Assembly: GCA_029876055.1 (NCBI GenBank)
Contig: CM056878.1
Coordinates: forward strand, 1,364,001-1,428,000
Source of the DNA: Madurella fahalii
Taxonomy: Eukaryota > Ascomycota > Sordariomycetes > Sordariales
Direction: 5' to 3'
DNA length: 64,000 bases
Position 1 is the first letter of the stretch; every line of letters begins with the position of its first letter. A program made the position numbers and the translations under genes. The notes beneath the pieces were generated by a model. That model saw only the letters and a list, made by a program, of their open reading frames with translations, was not told the origin of the DNA and searched no databases. Of this stretch, positions 1-12,690 are shown piece after piece.

Positions 1-414
1 CAGTTACAGTCTAGCACCTTAACAGCGCCGGTTCGATATACATTCTCGTTACTCCTTCCTCGTTAATACGCCGGATATCGAATACAACCCGCTTCCTACC
101 CTAACTTCGGCCACAAGCTGGAGCACACTCTCCACACGACTACATGAGGTTAGGCGGAGTTGGGGTCTCATGAACTGGCAGCAGTATAGTCAGCACAACC
201 CAACATCGAAGTTCACAGACTTGGCTTATGCGTAGGTGTACTCGCTGTCTCGAGACGCATGCATCCCCGCCGGTGCAGCGTTCGCTCAAGGGCCCAGGCA
301 TGTCCTCGACTATCGTGGGGCTTTGGGTTATTGTTGCCACGGGCACGGACACATGCTTACCGAGGACATCGAGCGCAAAGGTTCGGGAAAATAGCAAGGG
401 GAAGCCCATGCATA
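1..414. other. left edge, no supported gene
   Basis: I see no intact reading frame here. The sequence continues on the minus strand from the decayed coding relic at 415-840 and may hold more of it, but no frame keeps coding character. Confidence 0.4.
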
Positions 415-840
415 TCAACCAACCGCGTCAAAGGTTTGGGCAGGGCCAAGTTCAAAGAAATGATCTTCTGGTCCGGGTCTGTGCTTTTGTGGGAGACAAA
501 CTCTGGTGATGATGCGCGAGGAGCCCGACTCTATGTTGCGCAGTGACTGAGCTTCATCAACAATGATGCAGTAGAAATGAAAGCCATCAAGGGGCAAGGA
601 CATGATATAGCACTTGATGGCGATCTTCTCCCTCCGGATCATACGGTCCTTCAGGTACTGCTCCTGGATCTTGATGCGTTTCTTGATCTCGTCATGGAAC
701 TCCGCTTCCATGCTTGGAGGAATAGCACCGAGCGCCTCCCACATGTCGCCGGCGTCCCTGGCATCCAGGAGTTCATCATGCTCCTGGATTCCTTCATTGA
801 CCGACTCGAGCTAGTTCAAGACATCATTGAGGGCGCTGGC
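415..840 (-). pseudogene. decayed helicase-like coding relic
   Basis: The minus strand from about 840 down to a TGA at 415-417 reads like real protein. Codon choice is typical fungal (GAG, AAG, ATC), with a charged stretch rich in E, K, I and R, then IIVDEAQSLRN. That last motif resembles the Walker B (DEAQ/DEAH) region of SNF2-type ATPases. The frame is broken by an in-frame TAG after the segment reading ALNDVLN. It stops soon after the DEAQ motif, and no upstream or downstream domain is joined to it. The reading is seen directly; the SNF2/Rad5-like assignment is inference from one motif. It could also belong to another P-loop family. Most likely it is a dead fragment of a duplicated gene. 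Confidence 0.4.
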
Positions 841-2756
841 CACTTAATAACATTTACATATCTCACCACCTATCCATACAACGTAAGTACATCTGCAGAG
901 TCAAAAACAAGTTTCTGCATTCTACTCTACCCACCCGCGGCCCGAGTCGGCAGCCAACGCGACTTGAGACTCAACGTGGAAGACATCACCACGGATCCTC
1001 CCCCTGACTCACATTGCCATCCCCTTCGACACCCTGCACCCTGAGCAAGTTTTCCCAAGCAAGAGCGGTCTCGACAATTCTCGTCGCGAGACCAGGCCGC
1101 GGTGTACCTGACTCAAACGAGAGCTCGCGACGGTCCCGGCCCGGTCCCGGTCCCGTTCCCAACGCCAGCCTCACCACCGATCTACCACCGCGGCCCCTAT
1201 TACGCAGCGGCCGCAAACAAGATTTCCATTCCCGCACCCCGCGAGCAACCGCGCTTCGCTGGAGCCGCCCCACCGGCGGCCCTGGCGTCGGACTGCCCCC
1301 GCGCCCCCCCGCTGCAGGCCAGATAGACGGGCACCGTGGGTGCAGCGGCAGGGAAGCCCCGCCGGCCGGCGGCAACCTCCCCAAAGCCTCGCGTCATCGC
1401 CCGCTTAACCAAGAGGCAAAAGATGACCGCCAAGCGGCGGCGGCGGCGCAGCGAGCGAGCGAGCGAGCCGGAGGAATAGCACGGGTCGTTGAGAGCTCTC
1501 GGCTCCGTCTCGGACAGCTGAGCACGCCTGTGCGGCCCGCGCGCGTGTGTGTCATCCGCGGCGCGGTCCGTGGGCGGCGAAGGGCCGACGCCGGCTCCCG
1601 GCTCGGGCTGGGAGCTGGGCTAGACTGGACTGGGCTGGACTGGACTGCGAAGGCCGGAGAGGGTGGGGGCGTCGCGGACGAGGACAGCTCAGAGTTGAAT
1701 TTGGACTCGTAGCGGGGGTGGATTGTGTTGGGGGGTTGGAGGATGGGGGGTTTTGATGGTGAGTGAAGTTGTGATGAGCGAAGTTTGCTAAGGGGTTTGT
1801 GACGTGGAGGATGGGCAAAGGTTGGATTCGGGGAGGGCTGGTATGGACAAGGCATTTTGGGCTGCTCGTTGGGGGATTTGGATCTCAACTAGTAAGTACT
1901 TGGTGAGAGATTGTCTGCCTGGATATCATTACCAGCGGTACTAGCTGCGTAGGGAATACGAACGTATTTCTCTCCTCTTCCCTTGGCTCTCGCTTGAAAA
2001 GCGTTTTTTTCGGACAGTGAATTAGTGCCTCGCGGAATAAGGACTATCGTCGCCTTGGTTACCATCTCATTTTCCTTGTTTTGTCCCTTTTTTCCTTCGG
2101 TTCTCTTCATCTCTTCCCTCCTATTTCTTCATTTTATCTTCATCCCGTCCTCGACTGTTGTCACTGCTAGCATGAGGGTTAGGATAGTGATCGCGTAGTA
2201 GGGAAAGATGAATTACGGCCCTGCGAGTTGCCCGTGTTCCAAAGGCAAGCTCTCAACAAGACAGAAGAACCCCTGCATAGCAACCTAATGACAACGGTTA
2301 TCGCAGTGTGAGAGAGTATCTACCATTCACGTCACCGCCTACGTTTATGCCTGACGTCGTGATAGTGCCTAGCTAGGTATCACCATATCGTCGATTGCTA
2401 GCGCGAAGTACATCAGTCCATGAAGATCAAGATTGCCAGCAATATTGATTACGGAGATTTCCCTCTCCGGAGCTAGACGGCTAGTCGCCCAAAGGGCCGG
2501 CGAGTTGCTTCTATCCAAAGTAGTCGTGACTTGGCGAGCCGGATAGGGTAGAGCAGGTAAATACACTGTTGGTATCCAAGGATGACTCGTGAACTGAAGA
2601 GATAAACTAAGGCTTATCATCTCCGAACCCCTGCCCCAGGTAGCTAAGGTACAAAACCCCAAGCATTACCAGTAGTATGTACCTCCCGAACCATCATCCC
2701 ATCCCATCCCATCCTATCCAGTCTCATCACAACCAAATGCCCCAATGCAAAGAAAC
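841..2756. other. intergenic, GC-rich low-complexity block
   Basis: No gene is supported. About 1090-1720 is very GC-rich and open in several frames at once, as expected of low complexity. It includes a GAGC-type run near 1450-1472 and TGGAC-type short repeats near 1622-1650. The remainder to 2756 is the downstream flank of the aminopeptidase gene. Confidence 0.5.
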
Positions 2757-4543
2757 CTAATCAACCAAAACCCTCCTCTCCAGCTCTCCGAACCCGGACA
2801 AAAACCCCGCAAACAACCTCACCGCAAACTCGACATCCCTACTCCCCCCCGTCTCCCGAATGCTATGCATACTCAGCTGGGGATTCCCCAGATCCAGCGT
2901 CCTGACGCCCATCTTGGCTGACAGCATGGGACCGATGGTGCTCCCGCAAGGCGAGTCGTTCTTGACGACAAACAGCTGCAGGGGCACGCCGGCCCGCCGC
3001 GCCACCTCCTGCACGAGCACGATCCCGGGCGAGTTGGTGGCGTAGCGCTGGTTGGCATTGATCTTGATGACGGTGCCCTTGTTCATGGCTGGCTGGTGGT
3101 TCCGCTCGTACTTGGCCGCGTAGTTGGGGTGGATCGAGTGGGCCATGTCGGCCGACACGAGGAACGAGGTGGCGAGCGTCTGTTCGAAGGCGGTCGAGGT
3201 GGCGTCTACGGGGGATGAGGAAGAGGACAAGCCCGGAAGGACGGAGAGTCGGCGGAGGATGGCGGGTAGGAGGTTCGAGTCCGCACCGTGTGCGGATAGC
3301 GAGCCGATCTCTTCGTGGTCGAAGCAGGCTACCAGCCGGATGGAGGTGTCTGTGGCGAGGGTGGAGGTGGAGGACTGGACCGACTCGATCAGCCCCTTGA
3401 TGCTGCAGAAGGTCATATTGAGGTTGTCGAGGCGCGCGGAGAAGATGAACTCGTCGTTGAGGCCGCCGAGGCAAGCCTTTTGAGTGTCGTAGAGGACAAG
3501 CTCGAAGTCGACGATCTGGGAGACGTCGACGCCGGCTTGCTGGGCGACGAGGGAGAGGAACGCCGGATGGTGCCGCTCGGGCATGGCTTTGAGGGGCTGG
3601 AAGTCGCCGTCGTCGGAGGCCGTCTCTGTCGCCTCGGCCGGCTTATTCAGCTCGGTCTCGGCCAGGCCCGCGACCGGCAGGAGCTCGTCTTCCTTGTTGG
3701 GGTTGAAATTGGACTCGCGGTGCAGGTGGATGGCCAGGGACGGGATCCTCAGGATCGGCTTGTCCACCTTGACGAGCTTCTGCACGAAATGACCGTTGTC
3801 ACCTTCACCCTCTCGCACCAGCACCCGGCCGGCGACGCTCAGGTCCCGGTCGAACCAGCTATGCCAGATGCCGCCGCCGTACGTCTCAACACCGACCTGC
3901 AGGAAGCCGTTGGCGGTACGCTTGCTGACGGGCTTGAGGCGGAGGCAGGGGGAGTCGGTGTGGGCACCGATCATGCCGATGGGGTTGCCGGGCTGCCACC
4001 GTTCGCCGACGGCAAAGGCGACGACCGAGGAGCCGTTGCGCGTCAGGTAGTACTTTCCACCGGGCTTCACCGTCGAAGCCCAGTTGTCACGCTCCTTGAT
4101 GCTGGTGAAGCCGGCGGCCTCGAGGAGTGAGGCGGCGCTGGCGACGGCATGGTAGGCTGTGGAAGGAGCGCGGGGTCGTCAGTTCACATCCTTTGCTTTC
4201 CTCAACCACACACCAGCAGGGGGTAGGCGGTTGGGGGGGAAGGGGCCGGCATACGAGTCGGCGACGCGTTGACAAAGTCTAGCAACTCGAGGGCGGATTT
4301 CGGGGGTGACATTCTAGCGGTGGGACGGAGAGCGGATGCGGAAAAGAAGCGTGCTGTCGCACGGCCAATCTGGACTCGTACCACGGCGCGGGAGCCGGAG
4401 CAGCTGGAGCACCTGGAGATGAAGCACCTGTGCAAGGAAGCGGCCGAGACGAGCTGAAGCGAATGCACCGTTGAGAAGGCCCGCTTGTTGGCGAGCATTG
4501 AGGAGAGTGGTATATTTAGAGGTGCGGGGAAGAGAGAAGGCAT
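2757..4543 (-). CDS. ape4: aspartyl aminopeptidase, M18 family
   Basis: This metallo-aminopeptidase removes N-terminal Asp or Glu and is the fungal counterpart of DNPEP and yeast Ape4. Exons are 4543..4255 and 4156..2757, with a 98-bp intron (GTATGC..CAG) restoring phase; 562 aa from the first ATG. M18 metal and catalytic motifs are visible: HTDSPCLR (His about 162), an Asp in SARLDNL, the DHEEIGS pair of glutamates and a C-terminal SMHSIRETGG histidine. Three in-frame ATGs exist: 4543, 4498 and 4312. The last gives MSPPKSALELLDFVN, the usual cytosolic start (485 aa). The longer forms add an Arg/Ser/Ala-rich leader ending RFFSASALRP, which looks like a mitochondrial presequence. ATG 4543 and ATG 4312 both have a purine at -3; ATG 4498 does not. 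The function is secure and the start is not. Confidence 0.92.
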
Positions 4544-6483
4544 TTCCGTCCACCTACCACAGAGGTCAGGTACCTTAGCTCCAGCTGCGCAGCTTCCCCT
4601 TCACAACCGACTTCAGCTCCTCAGCGGGGGTCTCGCTTCCCTGCAGCCGCTCTGCGTCTCTCAATTGTGTGAGGCGCCCCAGACGGGTCCACCTGAGTTC
4701 CGGCAGGGTGCCGACGGGCCGGGTGCGAGACTTCCCCGCAAACGTTGTCTTTGAGATGTCCCTCCCGGCGTCGGTTCTGCAAACATCTTGCCGTGCGCCA
4801 TCCGTACCCAGTACCGGCCGGCCGGCTCGCCAGCAGTTATTTGACTCCCACAAAACACGGTTTAATTGGTAACGATGGCACTCCAATCGATTGCAGAAAC
4901 CGATGCGCAACCTTATCGATTAGAGATCCAAAGCACGCTGACCAGCCAATCGCTGTCAAGATAATTCCAATGTTGCAGTGTACGGTATCCACTTCTCAGG
5001 CAGGCGTTGACGGGAACGGTAACTGCCGCCTGGCAACCTTGTCACGTTCCGGATGTGGCCGATCTTTGCAAGCTGGTAGGCCATCTCGGGGGGGAAGGAG
5101 CTTCGCTGAGAAAATTCTTTGCTTTCTGCGTCTTGCATCTTGCGCGTTGACAAATGAGACGGATGACTGCTCAGACCTTCGCCAGCCCATTCGGGGCAGC
5201 GCCTGGTTTGCTGCTCCCCCCATCGGTCAGTGCTAATGAACTGATGATGCTGACCGCCCCATATCTGGTCTTTCACCGAGTGACGCACATCTACCCAACC
5301 GGCACAACACAGCACAGCCCAGGTCACGGCGTTGTACCAAGTCAAATCTTGGTCGTAGAGCAGGCTGTAAGCCTCGTCTTCGAGGTATCTGCAGTCAGAA
5401 TCAGAACCGGACTGACAAATTTTCGCAGAGGCCCGCGCTGAGCGGCCGCAGGCAGGTTCTTGACGGTGGACTTGCATTTGGGGTGCGCTGTTGTCGGTTG
5501 GGTTGTCACCAGCCCAGCTACGCGAAGGGGGGCCAAGCTAGGAGAACAAGTCATCAATGGTGTGGCATACACATATGACACGCATGACCGGTTGTGACGG
5601 CCTGGGTCTGACGTGGATGAGAAGGCTGAGGCTCTGCTCTCCCACTTTCCGTCACTTCACCCTTCTACCCCTTCTCTCTTCGTTCTACGCTGCCAGATTC
5701 AATTCGTGGGTTCTGGTACTGTACTGTCCGAAGAGGCTGCGGCAATTATGCCCAAGCCCATCATGGCTGGGAGGTGCCGATCGGGGCCGACGCCACCAAC
5801 CGATACAGATCAGACATGCGACACTCCCTCATCATCTGGGCACTGGTGGTGAGAACAATTGCCGGATATTCCTGCAATTTTACCGACATGTAGAGTCTCT
5901 GCTGCTACCAGGCACAGGCCAATGTCAACCACTCAAGGTCCTCTTTGTGAACGTAAGCAGATAGACAAGGGGCCGGAGGGTTCGCGACGGGCCGGGCAGA
6001 GGCAGCAAACATGTGCAAATTCATAGGCCTAAACCGTGGATCTTTCGTTCCCCGTTTTTCAATGCCACCTGTTGGCTCGAGATCGCTAGGGGCCAAGGTA
6101 GGGGCCGAGGCACCGCTTCTCGTCTAGGTAGCATGGAGCCTAGCTGTTTAGGTCGCGTCTCGTCGCCTTGGGCAGGTGGGGTTCAGAAGCTCGGCTGTTG
6201 GAATTGCAGTAAATGCAAAACTGCCATTCCCCCCGTTTGATGGCTCAGAGCAGTCGAGGCAACTCAAACTTGGCCACTCAATTTTTGCTACTGTGTTGGC
6301 AAAATTAATTATTGCCTGAACAAACCACCGACCCTGACCATCTGCTCTCATTCTTCCTGCCTGTCATCCGCCATGTGGAATGACACCTTGGGTGACCAGC
6401 CAAGCCAGGGATTTGGGTTAACCTGCATTGGAGATCAGTTCGGGCCCGGGTCCAGCCAAGGACAGGGGAACAGTGAGAGAGGG

Positions 6484-6504
6484 AAAAAAAAAAAAAAAAA
6501 AAAA
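6484..6504 (+). repeat. poly(A) tract, A21
   Basis: Uninterrupted run of 21 A on the + strand inside the gene-free region. There is no adjacent coding relic or target-site duplication that I can see to mark it as a retrotransposon tail. Confidence 0.9.
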
Positions 6505-9500
6505 GGAAATAGAAGAAAGAGGGAAAGTCATAAAAAGCAAACGGGCAGCCCCAATCCGGTGTGATCACATCGAGAAAATGCAACACAGGAACCCCAAACC
6601 TACCCGCACCTGTCCCTTTTCTGCCATGACCGGGCCAATGGGCAGGGGGTAACGAAACCCTGGCTCGCGTGGCTTATCCGGGCAGCTTGGCCAATCGTAG
6701 TGCCCGAGCCGGGTAAGGGCCCTTGGCCCCGCGCAGAGGCGTTGCTGGCGACTCGATGGGTCGCATTGGTGTTCTTGCATGTTGAAGGAATAGCGCGACA
6801 AAGGGAATTTGGTCTGGATGACGCGTGTTTTGCACGCAATGGTCCTAATCCATTTGCACCCTTACAATCTATCCCTTTATCGTTGAGGGATGGGGGCCGG
6901 AAGGTTGTCACCGGGAGAGAGAGGGAATCAGCCGGGCTGTGACGATTTGGGTCCAAGCTCTTCAGATCCAGCCCACCTTACCCACGCCGCTGAATTTGGC
7001 CGTGACGATCAGACGGCCCTGCTGTGTCAAAAAGCCTGAGCAATCCCCAAACGGTGCGGTTTTCGGTCTGTATGCTACCTTGTCTTTCCTTTCTCGATCT
7101 CTGGTGCGCCATGCCCGCGCCGGAACCGAAATACTCCCTTGTGCTGCCTGTCCGCCGACGTTTCCCACGTCATCGGAACGTGCCATCTCGAGATCCCGGG
7201 TACCGGGTGGTGGCCCCGCTTCTTGGATCAAGGGAACAAGTCGCTTCTTTGAGCCATCATCTTCGCTGACCGAAATCTGCTCAGTTATTCTATCACGGTT
7301 CGAAGCTAGGCAATGCTTGAATAGTCTTAGTATTCGCTGCCCTCTCCGCCCACAAGCATTTGGCTGTTGTGTGTGACTTGATCCATATCAAAGCGGTGTT
7401 ATGTGACGGACCCCATGCAAGTTTCTCCATTTGCTAGTCTATGCAACTTGCGGCCTGGCGTCTCTTCCTAACCTTTTCTCGGCCAGATCTTGGCTTCCCA
7501 CCTCCAATTTTCATCATCATATGAACGACTGTTGACAAGCCTCCTTCACTCTGCCGGCAGGATATCGGTACAAGAATCGAGGGCACGAATGACCCTTGGC
7601 GTTCTACGTACCGGGTCGTGAGACACGGTACTTTGGTGTACCCGAGGGGAGCCGGAGGTACGAGACCCGCTCTGTGACCGGGGTCTGGTTTAATTCGAGT
7701 TTTGCGGAGATTTGTGGAGGTGGGGCCTCAACCGTTTGGCGATCAACACACCCGCACCAGATTCTGCCCTCGACCTGAGGATCGCGGAACGGGTGGTCTT
7801 AATGATCGTCGCGAGAGAGAAGTCGGGGTGCAGATTCGAATCAGAATATCTCAGATTTCGTCCAATGTTTGCAACACAACCCCTTTCACCATTGACCGAT
7901 GTGGTAGTGACACCCCAAAAAACCTTCTTTTGGTGCGCACCGCCGACCCGAACCCAGATTCAATCTTGACCACGAGGGGCATGTGGTTTTCCCCGGATCC
8001 TGATCATATTGTACAGATTGCATCCCGCTGCACCTCAGTGTGGGGAGCAGCCGCCGAGAACAACAGGTAAGGTGTGCAGAGAAATAGATGGTGGCATCAT
8101 GCACCTCACCACCGAAACGGTTTGTCACCAACGGCAGTAATTAACAGTTGTAGCATGGAATAGGCGACGAGTTCCGCATGGAGGTACTTGATCTTCAATT
8201 GCTGTATAATGTTCTCATCCCCATCCCAATCCACGTCACTCGCGCGCCCTCTTTCCAGAAGCAACCAAAGGTTGGTAGCCGTCCGCAGGCTAAATGGATG
8301 TTGTATCATACGGGCAAGCCCTGTGTTAGCACCACGCGTGTAATAAAAGACTACTTTCGGGATCCGTTCGCAAGAGCATGTAGATGGTGTCGGGAAAAAA
8401 AAAATACAGAAGTAAGTTATCCTCTTCTTAAATTGCGAGGGGAGGTGATCGGGGCCTCATCACCTTATATGGGTACCTGACGAGAAAGCCTGAGCTACCA
8501 CCCCAGTGGCCTGCGTTTGCGACTGGACCCCGACTTTCCAAAACACAACCGTTTAGCTTGATGCACCGTCATTTGTTAGAGGCTGACAGGTACTGTACAG
8601 TACATACCCGGATCCCAGCACCCGACAGCTCCATACCGGCAGATATGCAGCTCAAAAACACGAAGTCACTGACTCCTCTCTCTTGAATTCGTCGTAAAGG
8701 CTCCGGCTAGTGGTTGTATCTCCTCCGCCTCGGATGGAAGGGCTCATCTCGCTGCCATTCGCCGTGTGGTCGGTGCCCTAGCACCAGACTCGCGCTCGCC
8801 CGGGATCCCCAGACGACCTATGATCAAGCTTCAGGGGATGCGGATGTAGGCTGCCTTCAGCTTGGCTTGAATGGACGTTACCTCGGTCTTATGCCAAGCC
8901 TCGCCGCACACCGACGCTGCTCAGCAGGCTTTCTCTGTTGGACAAGAGTGGTCGAACTGTTGCCAAAAATTGGGCTGCTGTGATCTTGATAGTTTAATGT
9001 GGAGACCGACGGGCTGTACCTACGACGGACCCAAGCGTGTTGACAATGTGAAATGGGTGGGCGATTCTGCCGCTCTTCCCCTCGCCCCACCACGCAGCCG
9101 GGGTCCCTTGGCAGACAAGGGGGATGTTGTGGGTCCTGGAGTCCAAGAACAAAGCTGTGATGGCACAATGGAAGATTAAACGGTTGGCAGCCGACACGAA
9201 AATAAAAAAGAGACAGAACTTTGTGAGCTTCTATCAGTACTAATGTCCGACGGCGGATTCCCGAATCTGCGGGAGGGCGCTCATTGAGTTCACCACTTTA
9301 TCACAAAAACTTGGCCCTCTTTGTCTCCCTCGCTTGGTGGATGGGGCCCAGCAGGGTTGTTCCAGCCAAGGGAGCTCGGGGGAACTCAAGGCCTAGAAGT
9401 GAGCACTGCGCACCTATCTGCGTGCAGAATATCTTTGATCCCGATCGTAGGCTTCCTTGCTATTTTGGCGTACGCAGGCATAAATTCCTCGCATTCCTCT

Positions 9501-11267
9501 GCTATGGTACGTACCGGCCTGTGGTGGCTTAGTCCCCTACCAACGCAGCGTAAAGGAAGATGAGATGTTCACTTACAGGGCCCGCAAATCCGATGCCGCC
9601 CCACTCCATTTGCTGCTCCTGCTCCCTGGGAGCAAGACGATGTAGGTATACCGCCCGACTCTGCGTTTTGCAATTTTGGCCTCTCCCTCAGACAACTGCC
9701 AAGATGGACGGCGAGAACCCCCGGACGGCGTTGGTTTGGCAGGTGGATGTCAGTGGCTGAGCAAGGGTCATCCTGGTCGTGATTCAGGGCTTCGCGCTAG
9801 AGTCGGGCACGGCACGAGAAACACAAGCCAACCTGTTCCGGCACTGCGCGATTGACAGAACCCGCCAACTCATCTGGAAGCAGTTAGTTTCCTCGGCCAG
9901 CCAGAATTCCTCTTGCACCTCCATTGCCTGGCGACCGCGAGAGGCGTAGAATATTGGTACAGAAGATGGAAACTAATGCCCCGGTCGCCGCCATAGCCGC
10001 ACTATGGGCTTGAGAGCAAGGACGTACCGTCGTGCTAGGGTGATTCTAACCGGGCCCAAGGACATCAACAAATCTCACCTGGAACCCCGTGTTTGCCTAT
10101 CGAATAGCGTTCCTGCAATAGCCGAAGGACCGGTTGGTCTTCATTCCAGTGAAGCCGGTGGGAACTAGCACGGCTCCATCGACGAGCGGAAGACCTCGAT
10201 GAGGAGCGAGTGTTCTGGTTGGCCGTGTCCGTCGAGGTGATTCGGCAACGCCACCATCAGGGACGGGCTCTGGTCCAGCGCCCCACCCACTCGCAGGCTG
10301 CCCAGCCGCATCTTGCCTTGTCGCACTTGGCTTTTCGTCCAGTCCAGCATCAACAAGATGCATTTTCTTGCCTGCCTGCCTTGGCTCGAACATCTTCGCT
10401 ACTAGCACAGCAATTACGAGGCTCGCTCACCCTCTCTCTCGATGTCGGCCGCTTGGTATTAGGTAGCGACAGGCAGATCTGGGGCATGACGGGCGCTTCA
10501 AGCTCATTTTCTGACACTTGTAGCAGCCTTGCCTTATGAAAATGGGTTCTCGGTGAATTGAACAGACGGCCACGCGGGCAGGAGTGTGATGCGACGGCCT
10601 TCTCCTCGCGGCAGTCGGCCACCCTGGATCTTCAGGCCCTGTTCTCGCGCAGCCCCTGGTCGCTTGCAGGACTTGTGGTTGAGCATGGGTCGAACTGCAC
10701 ATAGCCAATCACGTCCTGGTATCCGGAGCGTACCTCTTGCGCAGACATTAGGTACCTGTAAAGTCGCTGCTTGTTGCGATCGGCCCATGACCGGGCAAGA
10801 TCCAAGATAACCTTATCGAGCCTCTGGTCGCAGTCACAATCCAAAACTCGTTCGGCGAGGGCGGCGATGGGTAATTCCCAAAAGCTGCGGCCCTTGCAGG
10901 CAAGTAGTGATTGATAGACGCGCCCGCCGGTGCTTTAGTGAGAAAAAAAATAAATTGTGCTTGTGCTTCAATGTCCTAGAAGAACAGAGAGGGGAAAGAG
11001 AATTTAAGCGTCAACCTCGAAAATGAAGATGATGAAAGGCGGCGGCTGCACTGTGCAAGCACCTAATGGCCTGCCATGCAACCCCTGACAAAGCAGGAAT
11101 GTATCGGTCTGAACCCTGCTGAGACCCTCACGATTGCAGAGAATAGCTGCAGCAAAGCTTCCAATTCATTACCAGTGCTGTTCTCGGTCTCTATTTCCGA
11201 ACCCCTGTGGTGCTAGCACCATTTGTGCTTTCTTTCCCTTCTCCAAATAATCTTGTCGCAAGGGAGG

Positions 11268-11308
11268 GGGTGTGTGCATGTGCGTGTGCGTGTGCGTTTG
11301 TGTGTGTG
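11268..11308 (+). repeat. GT-rich microsatellite
   Basis: Imperfect TG/TGCG dinucleotide repeat of about 40 bp, about 1.4 kb upstream of the MED15-like start codon. Confidence 0.8.
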
Positions 11309-12690
11309 GTAAGATCATGTACAGTACCTGTAGAGGGATGGATGGGGGACGAGGTGGCAATCAACTGCGAGAAGAAGGTTTGGAGCTTGCCGCCTCCACT
11401 ACCCTGGGCTGCTTTTAGCGCTAGCCGCACTCGTGCGAACCTGAGGTACCGTCGCAGTACTTCCGGTACCCGCCCGGTACATCCAGGCCGCCCTGCGCTT
11501 GGCTCTGGGCTGCTGGGTTCCACCGCCAGCAGCCATCTGACACTGGCTGGGTGTGTGTGGTGGGCAGAGCAGCAGCGCATCCACATCATCCTGCCCAGGT
11601 TCTTTTCTCCCCTTCTCACCTTCCCACTAACTTCCCGGGCACCACCACCGCCTCCCTCCCTCTTCTCGCCTTACCGTTCCCGACCTCAACGCTCTTCAGG
11701 CACCCATGGTCAAGCATTCTCCTCATCATCTTGGTGAATTTTACGTCGCGCGCCATATTTTCTAGCATTGGTGTCCCTTTTGGTCGCTTTTTCTTTTTCA
11801 CTTCCCTCTGCAACTGTAGCCCAGGATTGCCGCCTGCTGCACCACCGCCGCCGCCTGCTTTCTTGCTTGACCTGACAGCCATTTTTGGTCCGCCACTCGC
11901 GATCACGCTCGTTCTCCGACATATCTTCGCCATCGTCAATCACCCTCTTTCTCTCAGGAAATTGGGCCACGGAACAGGACGTTAGGCGGCTAAGGCAACC
12001 ATCTCGACTCGAACCCCACGCACTGCAGACGCCCGCCATCGGCCAGGCAGGACAATATCCCTTTCCGAGCAAAACGTCTCGGATTGACCTGGACCAATTT
12101 CGACTGGTCTATCCTCGGCCGTGTTTGCCCACTGCGGCCACGCCTTGTTTTTGCGGTGGAAAAACCGGGATTTGGTGGACGGGTTGAGGACGGCATCTCT
12201 CGACCGCACTGCAACCGGGTGACGCGAAAATTTGCGGCACCAAAGCCTCTGGACGGCCTGCGTTCTCTCGGTATCGAGAACTTACCTACCTCCCACTTTC
12301 GGAAACCGATGCCCTCGCTTTTAGGCCGCGTCTTCTTGTCCTGCACAAACGCGAGACCCTGAAGGAATCGCTTACAACTGTCCGACTTGCGCCTAAGCCG
12401 TGTCCCGCACGGCCGACACAGTCGCTCGGACACGCAAAGTACCGCACAGGCACGAATAGCTCGACCCTCGGCCATTTCACGTGCAGGCACTTCGGAATAT
12501 ATGGACACCCGTGGGCAACGGTAGGAAAGGAAATCCATCTGCCGGCTCCGTGTCTTGCTGGAGGTTTAGAAATTGTCCCACCACTACCGCAATCGCCCAA
12601 CCCCACGTAAACCCTATCAAGGCCATCCCAGCGTGGGTAACTTGTGCGTCAAACACCCCGAGAGGCTGACTCTACCGTCCTTCCGCGGCC

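Larger units (their letters stand above)
4544..12690. other. 8.1-kb stretch without a supported gene
   Basis: No conserved protein, tRNA or repeat family is recognisable on either strand. Open frames are short and Cys/Arg/Ser/Pro-rich, unlike the real genes nearby. Visible items are an A21 tract at 6484-6504, a GT-rich microsatellite at 11268-11308, and pyrimidine-rich stretches from about 11600 to 11830. The last 1-1.5 kb probably holds the promoter and leader of the MED15-like gene. The rest could be regulatory, an unannotated non-coding RNA locus, or decayed sequence. Confidence 0.5.

Noticed and set aside
1014..1888. Long open frames on both strands of the GC-rich block
   Set aside because: Simultaneous openness in several frames, with Pro/Arg/Gly/Ser repeats, reflects low complexity.
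4956..5477. A 173-codon ATG frame on the minus strand in the gene-free region
   Set aside because: Parts look weakly protein-like, but there is no known domain, codon bias is poor and no splice extension improves it.
6484..6504. Poly(A) tracts as retrotransposon tails
   Set aside because: No reverse-transcriptase or other element sequence lies beside the A tracts at 6484, 29864 or 61605, and no target duplication was seen.
11995..12020. GGTTCGAGTC-like B-box on the minus strand
   Set aside because: No T-stem pairing and no cloverleaf upstream.
11990..12538. A 182-codon minus-strand frame just upstream of the MED15-like gene
   Set aside because: Arg/Cys-rich with no recognisable domain. It lies in the expected promoter/leader of a conserved gene on the other strand.
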